Below are positions 59,519-64,000 of a stretch of DNA of 64,000 nucleotides, piece by piece. The first letter of the stretch is position 1; every line of letters starts with the position of its first letter. The notes under the pieces were generated by a model that made no database searches, was not told where the DNA came from, and saw only the letters and a program-made list of their open reading frames with translations. The stretch is from Muricauda sp. SCSIO 64092. GTDB lineage: Bacteria; Bacteroidota; Bacteroidia; Flavobacteriales; Flavobacteriaceae. Both the position numbers and the translations under genes were made by a program. The stretch lies in assembly GCF_023016285.1 (NCBI RefSeq), contig NZ_CP095413.1, positions 4,912,501-4,976,500 of the forward strand, given 5' to 3'.

Positions 59519-60520
59519 CTAACAGAAGAAAAAGAAATCCTTCATGGATTCTTGTCCCAGCTCCTTTAGGTATTTCCTTATTTCAATCTGGGCTTGCCCA
59601 TTGGCAACGGTAATAATACTTTGGGGTCTATTCAAGGTTTTTAGTACATCAAAATGCTTTAATTCCTTCCCGTATATCTTTTTATCAATTTTATTGGGAT
59701 TATCACAGAGCCAAGTGAATTGGATATGGTTTTCCAATAGTCTTTTTGCAATGGTTTTTCCTTTGAAACCTGCGCCCCAAATCACCAATGGTCTGGTGGA
59801 ATCATGTTCCAGTTTTAAAAAGTAATGGATTTTTATATCCAAAAAATAGTTTTGGGCGTAGTGTTCATGGGTTCTTGAAGTGCGGGTGTCATAATCCCGC
59901 CAAAGATGGAGTACCTGGGCACAGGGAATAACTTTCAACCCTTTTTCATAAAATCGAAAGGTAAGGTCGTAATCTTCGGGATATCTATTGGGCAAAAAGC
60001 CCTCACTGGCTTCAAAGTCATTTCGATGGGCCATCCAACAAGGGGAGGGGATAACACATTCCTTATAGATTTCCGAATAGTTGCTTCCATTGGCGGTCAA
60101 TTGGTTCAACCACCGTTCATAGCGATGGTAACCATCGCTGATGCCGCTTTGGGAAAAATAATGGACCTGTCCAACGGCCAAATGCCCTGGACCATATTTC
60201 CGCAGCGCTTTTACCATTACTTCCAGTCTGTTGGGTTTCATGATATCATCGGAGTCCATTCGCGTAATGAATTCCCCACGGACATGGGAATACGCCGTTT
60301 GCAGTGCGGGTATGATCCCTGCACCCTTGTTTTGAAACAATCGAATCCTCTTATCCTTGATTGCATATTGGGAAACCAATGCATTACTATGGTCCCAAGA
60401 ACCATCATTTACTGCCAGAACTTCCCATTTCGCGTAGGTTTGACCTAGAATGGAATCGAAGCATTCTGGTAAAAAAGGGGCGGTGTTCTTAAAGGGAATG
60501 ATGATACTTACCAAAACCAA
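59519..60520 (-). CDS. Family 2 glycosyltransferase
   Basis: 333-aa GT-A transferase. N-terminal LVSIIIPFKNTAPFLPECFDSILGQTYAKWEVLAVNDGSWDHS is the nucleotide-sugar domain with the ND(G) motif, and MDSDDIMKPNRL is the DxD metal site. A C-terminal part (about 245-333: RPLVIWGAGFKGKTIAKRLLENHIQFTWLCDNP) looks like a second nucleotide-binding domain with a GxGxxG loop. It probably builds a surface glycan. Monocistronic. Confidence 0.9.
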   Translation of the reverse strand: MVLVSIIIPFKNTAPFLPECFDSILGQTYAKWEVLAVNDGSWDHSNALVSQYAIKDKRIRLFQNKGAGIIPALQTAYSHVRGEFITRMDSDDIMKPNRLEVMVKALRKYGPGHLAVGQVHYFSQSGISDGYHRYERWLNQLTANGSNYSEIYKECVIPSPCWMAHRNDFEASEGFLPNRYPEDYDLTFRFYEKGLKVIPCAQVLHLWRDYDTRTSRTHEHYAQNYFLDIKIHYFLKLEHDSTRPLVIWGAGFKGKTIAKRLLENHIQFTWLCDNPNKIDKKIYGKELKHFDVLKTLNRPQSIITVANGQAQIEIRKYLKELGQESMKDFFFFC

Positions 60521-60589
60521 TTACTACTGTATGGGAATATAAAAGTAAGAAATGGTCGCTCTTTGATCCATGGGCCGTTAGGGCTTTTG

Positions 60590-61285
60590 TTATTCCTGCA
60601 GCACCTTACCAATGGCCTTTTCCACCAGTTTTTCCATTACCGCATGTCCTTCTTTGGTAAGATGGACTTCATCCGTGGTATAGACCGCAGGTAAACCATT
60701 GCGATCATCGACCATTGCCGAAAAGTAATCCAAATAAGGAACCTTGTGTTCCGTGCTCATTTGTCTGAGCATTTCGTTCAACTTCGGAATTTTAATATTT
60801 GGGGCTTTGCCCGGGCGCCAAGGATAATCGTAGGCCGGCAGCACCGAACAAACGATCGGAATAATATGGTTTGCCTTGGCCAGTTCTACCATGGAAAGCA
60901 TATTGTCCCGTATTTGTTCCAATGTAATTGGGCCCGTATTTTCCGCAATATCATTGGTGCCAGCTAAAATGACTACAATTTTTGGGTTGAGGTCAATGAC
61001 GTCCTGCCGAAACCGAAGCAGCATTTGTGGGGTGGTCTGCCCGCCAATACCACGATTTACATAGGGCTTGCCTTCAAAGAATTTGGGATTTGCCTGCAAC
61101 CAGCCTTCCGTTATACTGTTCCCCATAAAGACCACGCGATTATTTTGGGAGTTATGAAGTTCCAATGCCGAATTTTCGTTTTGATACTTTTTTAAATTGG
61201 CCCAGTCCTGTGCAATAGCAGTATTTTTCTGAAAAAAGCCCAATAGAAGGGATGCAGTTACCATTACGAATTTTAATTTGGTCAT
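60590..61285 (-). CDS. Exported SGNH/GDSL hydrolase
   Basis: 231 aa with a signal peptide (VMVTASLLLGFFQKNTAIAQ). SGNH blocks: I VVFMGNSITEGW (Ser), II GIGGQTTPQ (Gly), III VILAGTNDIAEN (Asn), V TDEVHLTKEGH (Asp and His). It is probably an esterase for acetylated sugars or lipids in the periplasm. The gene lies downstream of a small membrane-protein gene on the same strand with a 26-bp gap. Confidence 0.92.
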   Translation of the reverse strand: MTKLKFVMVTASLLLGFFQKNTAIAQDWANLKKYQNENSALELHNSQNNRVVFMGNSITEGWLQANPKFFEGKPYVNRGIGGQTTPQMLLRFRQDVIDLNPKIVVILAGTNDIAENTGPITLEQIRDNMLSMVELAKANHIIPIVCSVLPAYDYPWRPGKAPNIKIPKLNEMLRQMSTEHKVPYLDYFSAMVDDRNGLPAVYTTDEVHLTKEGHAVMEKLVEKAIGKVLQE

Positions 61286-61311
61286 GATTGCCTTTTCCCT
61301 AAATGTAAAGA

Positions 61312-61587
61312 TTATTGGCTAAAAAGCCGCCATAGCACTAACAGAAGAAAAATTGTTATTCCAAAGGCTATCCACCCCTTCCTTTTGAGCCTTTTATTAT
61401 ATAGGCGCATTTGTGCCCTGACCTTAATAACATCGTCCTTTGTAGATTTTTTAAATTGAAGCTCTGTTACTGAAGATTTTCCATAAACGTCCCTATTGGT
61501 CTTTCGATTTCTCCTTTGGGAACGTAAAAGGGCCCTATTGTTTTCCGTAACATTTTTAGCGTGTTGTGCAAACCCTCCACCTCCCAT
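61312..61587 (-). CDS. Small tail-anchored membrane protein
   Basis: About 91 aa from MGGGGFAQHAKNV; a start six bases earlier (61593) is possible. A soluble basic N-terminal region (NNRALLRSQRRNRKTNRDVYG, KVRAQMRLYNKRLKRKG) is followed by one C-terminal membrane helix (WIAFGITIFLLLVLWRLF). It is an uncharacterised flavobacterial type of small protein. It lies 26 bp upstream of the SGNH hydrolase gene and is probably cotranscribed. Confidence 0.72.
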   Translation of the reverse strand: MGGGGFAQHAKNVTENNRALLRSQRRNRKTNRDVYGKSSVTELQFKKSTKDDVIKVRAQMRLYNKRLKRKGWIAFGITIFLLLVLWRLFSQ

Positions 61588-61664
61588 AATCATAAATTTG
61601 TAATATGAGTAGTGAAAAGAAGAGTTTTGTTACAAATAATTTAATGAAAACACAGTATTGTAAT

Positions 61665-62297
61665 CTATATTTTAACAGAATCAAGGTATTCTTGAAAATT
61701 ATTAAAATAAGCGCCCATGTATCTTCCATCCACCAGCCCATGGTGCGCCTGCACGGACAAGGGCATCAACGTCCTACCATTTTGTTCAAAGAACTTGCCC
61801 CAGGAGATCCGGGGGACGCTATCATGGGGATGATAACTCATGGCATGTTGTAAGCCGGTAAAACTGACCCACGGAATGGCGGACATAAAAAGATAGTCGT
61901 CCCTGTCGGGTTCATCCTCAACGGAAGGGCTCGTCCTCATGCGTTGTTGTACTTGATTCGCTTCTTGGATAAAAGCGTTAAGTTCTGGCTGGTACCTTAC
62001 CGTACAAAAACTAAAAACATCCGTTCCATCCGTTGGAACGGTAAAAGAGGGATGGACAAGTTCATGTTCCACCACTTCATCCTTTCGTATCCTCCATCGA
62101 AACTCTTTGATTCCATTGGCCGTTTTGGAAAGTTCATGCACTAAGGTAAGGGTCAAGGGCAGATTGTTGGCTTTGACCCACCGCAAGAATGTGGTAATAT
62201 CCACATTGGCGGTAAGATTGAAATGGGGATGGTTCATCCCATGAAAAAATTCAAAATGTTTTTTCCTATGGGGATTTTCAAAAACTATTTTCTTCAT
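61665..62297 (-). CDS. Chloramphenicol acetyltransferase-like protein
   Basis: 210-aa trimeric CoA-dependent acyltransferase fold. The catalytic motif VQAHHGLVDGRYMG (HHxxxDG) is intact, as is the N-terminal RKKHFEFFHGMNHPHFNLTANVDI. Whether it acetylates chloramphenicol cannot be said; many environmental homologues acylate other substrates. It overlaps the exported-protein gene by 4 bp and follows it in an operon with the carboxypeptidase gene. Confidence 0.9.
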   Translation of the reverse strand: MKKIVFENPHRKKHFEFFHGMNHPHFNLTANVDITTFLRWVKANNLPLTLTLVHELSKTANGIKEFRWRIRKDEVVEHELVHPSFTVPTDGTDVFSFCTVRYQPELNAFIQEANQVQQRMRTSPSVEDEPDRDDYLFMSAIPWVSFTGLQHAMSYHPHDSVPRISWGKFFEQNGRTLMPLSVQAHHGLVDGRYMGAYFNNFQEYLDSVKI

Positions 62298-62872
62298 TGT
62301 TTTTTTGGAGGCGAAATCATAATATGTGCCCTATGGGTGCCCGGGTCCATAATCCATGCATGTCCGGGCGGGGTAGGAGTAGTGGGTAAACCTGTGGATT
62401 CCCCGGTGGCAAAAGGAATATAGAACACATAGCGAAGGTAGGGGTTCTCAATTTCCTTGGTGTCGGGGTTCACTTCACCTGTAAATACACAAAGGGTGGC
62501 CTTGTCGGGCATCTTAAGCTTACCTGATTTCACTTCATTCTCACGAATGTCAAAAATCTCCTGGAACTCCTTGCCCTGGGCCTTTAACTCCCGTCCCCTG
62601 GCCATAAAAGGGTCCAAATCCTTATGATAGGCAGCAGTGGAGAATTTGTCATTTTTGGGATCATCCGCCAGGGCAATGTAGTCATTGGAACCTTCCCTTA
62701 GGGTCGTAAAGTTTCCATTGGAATCATACCCATACACCATGGCTCCGTCCTGATAATCCTTTGGCACGGCCAGCAAAGCTGTTTTTATTTGCCATTCTTT
62801 TGGGGGAACTTCCTGGCTTTGTGTGGTTATAATTACACAAAGTAAACTGATTGTTAGCGCTATTCTTTTCAT
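62294..62872 (-). CDS. Exported protein of unknown function
   Basis: About 192 aa from MKRIALTISLL; a GTG at 62896 is an alternative start but lies across the end of the upstream gene. Signal peptide (IALTISLLCVIITTQSQ). The mature part has ALLAVPKDYQDGAMVYGYDSNG, FTTLREGSNDYIALADDP and a C-terminal PGHAWIMDPGTHRAHIMISPP with several His that could bind metal. I do not recognise the family. It lies 4 bp after the carboxypeptidase gene, so cotranscribed. Confidence 0.75.
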   Translation of the reverse strand: MKRIALTISLLCVIITTQSQEVPPKEWQIKTALLAVPKDYQDGAMVYGYDSNGNFTTLREGSNDYIALADDPKNDKFSTAAYHKDLDPFMARGRELKAQGKEFQEIFDIRENEVKSGKLKMPDKATLCVFTGEVNPDTKEIENPYLRYVFYIPFATGESTGLPTTPTPPGHAWIMDPGTHRAHIMISPPKKQ

Positions 62873-62876
62873 GGTT

Positions 62877-64000
62877 TTAATATTTTGCAGATTCACCTTT
62901 GATCATGGTTCGTAGAATAAAGGCCCTTAAATCTTCATTGGCTTTTTGTAGATCTTCGCGCCTTAGGTACATCATATGGCCGGAACGATACCCTTTAAAT
63001 TCAAACCGGTCTTTCATTCGCCCACTGGGATCTACCTGCCACATGGTGTATTTGGCATTGAAGTAGGTGGTGGCACCATCGTAATAACCGGACTGTACCA
63101 GAACGTTCAAATACGGATTCTGTGCCATGGCCTGTCTTAGGTTATCCCTCGTATTGTCGTTTTCGTTGTTCCATGGCCTTACGGGACCAAACATATTGTA
63201 TTTAATATCCGTTTTAAATTTTAACTCCTCTTGGAGATAGTAATTGATGGCAGGGGTAAAACTGTGTAACCATGAGGTGATTTCGGAGTTGTAATCCGGA
63301 CGCATACCGATCAATTTTTTGTCGATACCCCTATATCGGCTATCCAATCTTCCAACCGTATATCCCCCACGCTCTTTCATTAGGTTTTTCCAAAAGAAAG
63401 CGGTAGGTACATCGAGATTTTGATCTAAAATATCCTTCTCCTTTAATCCCGAATAAAATGCCATTTTTTTGGCAACTGCATTTCGTTCGGAATCGGAAAT
63501 GAATCCTCCCTTGGCAATCGCAGGAATCAAAGTGTTTATGGTATATTCCTCGGATTCCGGAAGGATTTCCAACAGGTCCTTGCTTTGTAGTTCGGCAGGT
63601 AATGCCTTATGGTGCCATGCTGCTGCCGTATAATACGGAAGGTTCAACGCACTGGAAACGGGACCACCCACGCGAATCACCTTATAATCGGCTGGCGAAA
63701 CCATAATAACCCCATTCAAATACATCCATTGTTGGTTTTGGAGGGCCAAGGAGAGTCCCATAACACGGGTTCCACCATAGCTCTCACCTATGATATACTT
63801 AGGGGAACGCCAGCGGTTATTTCGGGTGACAAAGGTGTTCATCCATTCCGCCAAATATTTTACATCGGCATTGATGCCAAAAAACACATCCCTATCCACT
63901 TCCTCACCCGTTTCGGGAATAGTTCTGGAATAACCTGTATTTGCTGGGTTTATAAATACAATATCCGTCACATCCAAAACGGAATACGGATTTTCCTTTA
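62877..64000 (-). CDS. Serine carboxypeptidase S10-like (5' end outside window)
   Basis: The frame is open to the window edge (PYSVLDVTDIVFINPANTGYSR), so the N-terminal part is missing. Alpha/beta-hydrolase of the S10 carboxypeptidase family. The catalytic Ser is in IIGESYGGTRVMG, the Asp in VQSGYYDGATTYF and the His in KGYRSGHMMYLRRED. It is probably exported and trims C-terminal residues from peptides. First visible gene of a minus-strand operon with an exported protein and a CAT-like protein. Confidence 0.9.
   Translation of the reverse strand, partial: KENPYSVLDVTDIVFINPANTGYSRTIPETGEEVDRDVFFGINADVKYLAEWMNTFVTRNNRWRSPKYIIGESYGGTRVMGLSLALQNQQWMYLNGVIMVSPADYKVIRVGGPVSSALNLPYYTAAAWHHKALPAELQSKDLLEILPESEEYTINTLIPAIAKGGFISDSERNAVAKKMAFYSGLKEKDILDQNLDVPTAFFWKNLMKERGGYTVGRLDSRYRGIDKKLIGMRPDYNSEITSWLHSFTPAINYYLQEELKFKTDIKYNMFGPVRPWNNENDNTRDNLRQAMAQNPYLNVLVQSGYYDGATTYFNAKYTMWQVDPSGRMKDRFEFKGYRSGHMMYLRREDLQKANEDLRAFILRTMIKGESAKY

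Noticed and set aside
1..64000. Search for tRNA, rRNA, riboswitch and prophage signals
   Set aside because: No cloverleaf-like gene, rRNA segment, known riboswitch core or phage gene cluster was recognised by eye. A covariance-model scan would be needed to exclude weak cases.

Overview
The window comes from a marine-type member of the Bacteroidota, most likely family Flavobacteriaceae (Muricauda/Maribacter-like). This rests on promoters of the TTG...TAnnTTTG type instead of E. coli -35/-10 boxes, genes without strong Shine-Dalgarno sites, CarboxypepD_reg/TonB receptor architecture, a menaquinone menC-menE pair, DUF4834 and BatA-type proteins, and a serine-palmitoyltransferase-like enzyme next to a cysteine-synthase-like enzyme that fits sulfonolipid (capnine) synthesis. 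It is mostly ordinary chromosome: about 58 protein genes, no rRNA or tRNA gene recognised, no CRISPR array and no complete IS element.

Layout. 0-5 kb: a LytTR response regulator (cut by the left edge), then a 640-bp gene-less stretch, then a TPR histidine kinase and a secreted beta-propeller protein. 5-8 kb: menC, a CPBP protease and menE in one overlapping operon. 8.1-8.85 kb: a large block of 7-bp tandem repeats. 8.9-13.2 kb: M24 peptidase and two CarboxypepD_reg proteins. 13.2-20.6 kb: acyl-CoA carboxylase beta subunit, two small membrane proteins, ettA behind a second 7-bp array, a metallo-beta-lactamase-fold lipoprotein, a coiled-coil protein and fumC. 20.7-25 kb: TonB receptor and partner, prfB with its programmed frameshift, and a 213-bp MITE. 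25-33.9 kb: Zn metalloprotease, threonine aldolase, YegP-like, YbaB, oligopeptidase B, and the cysteine-synthase-like/acyltransferase pair. 33.9-35.3 kb: an AT-rich insertion bounded by a duplicated gene end. 35.3-47 kb: fructosamine kinase, GNAT, outer-membrane protein, YfhO/glycosyltransferase/flippase operon, an Arg/Ser/Thr-rich secreted protein, and palindromic repeats. 47-64 kb: uvrA, an ECF sigma factor with a trailing microprotein, nth, bcp, a PhnP-like hydrolase, a degenerate dihydroorotase, BatA protein, glycosyltransferase, SGNH hydrolase, CAT-like protein and a serine carboxypeptidase cut by the right edge.

The most unusual structure is at 767-1320. Three successive promoters share one geometry: a 9-bp element, 12 bp, a second 9-bp element, 29 bp, then TAnnTTTG. 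The first two each lead within about 60-90 bp to an intrinsic terminator, which predicts two short RNAs. The third leads to the histidine kinase gene. The LytTR regulator just upstream is the natural candidate to bind the paired repeats. This looks like a two-component system with its own small RNAs and a feedback promoter.

Other points: a duplicated and synonymously diverged 3' end of the sulfonolipid-type acyltransferase gene 1.44 kb away; a MITE that places a consensus -7 box 194 bp upstream of a metalloprotease gene; a dihydroorotase homologue without its metal-binding HxH; and an endonuclease III without its Fe-S cysteines.
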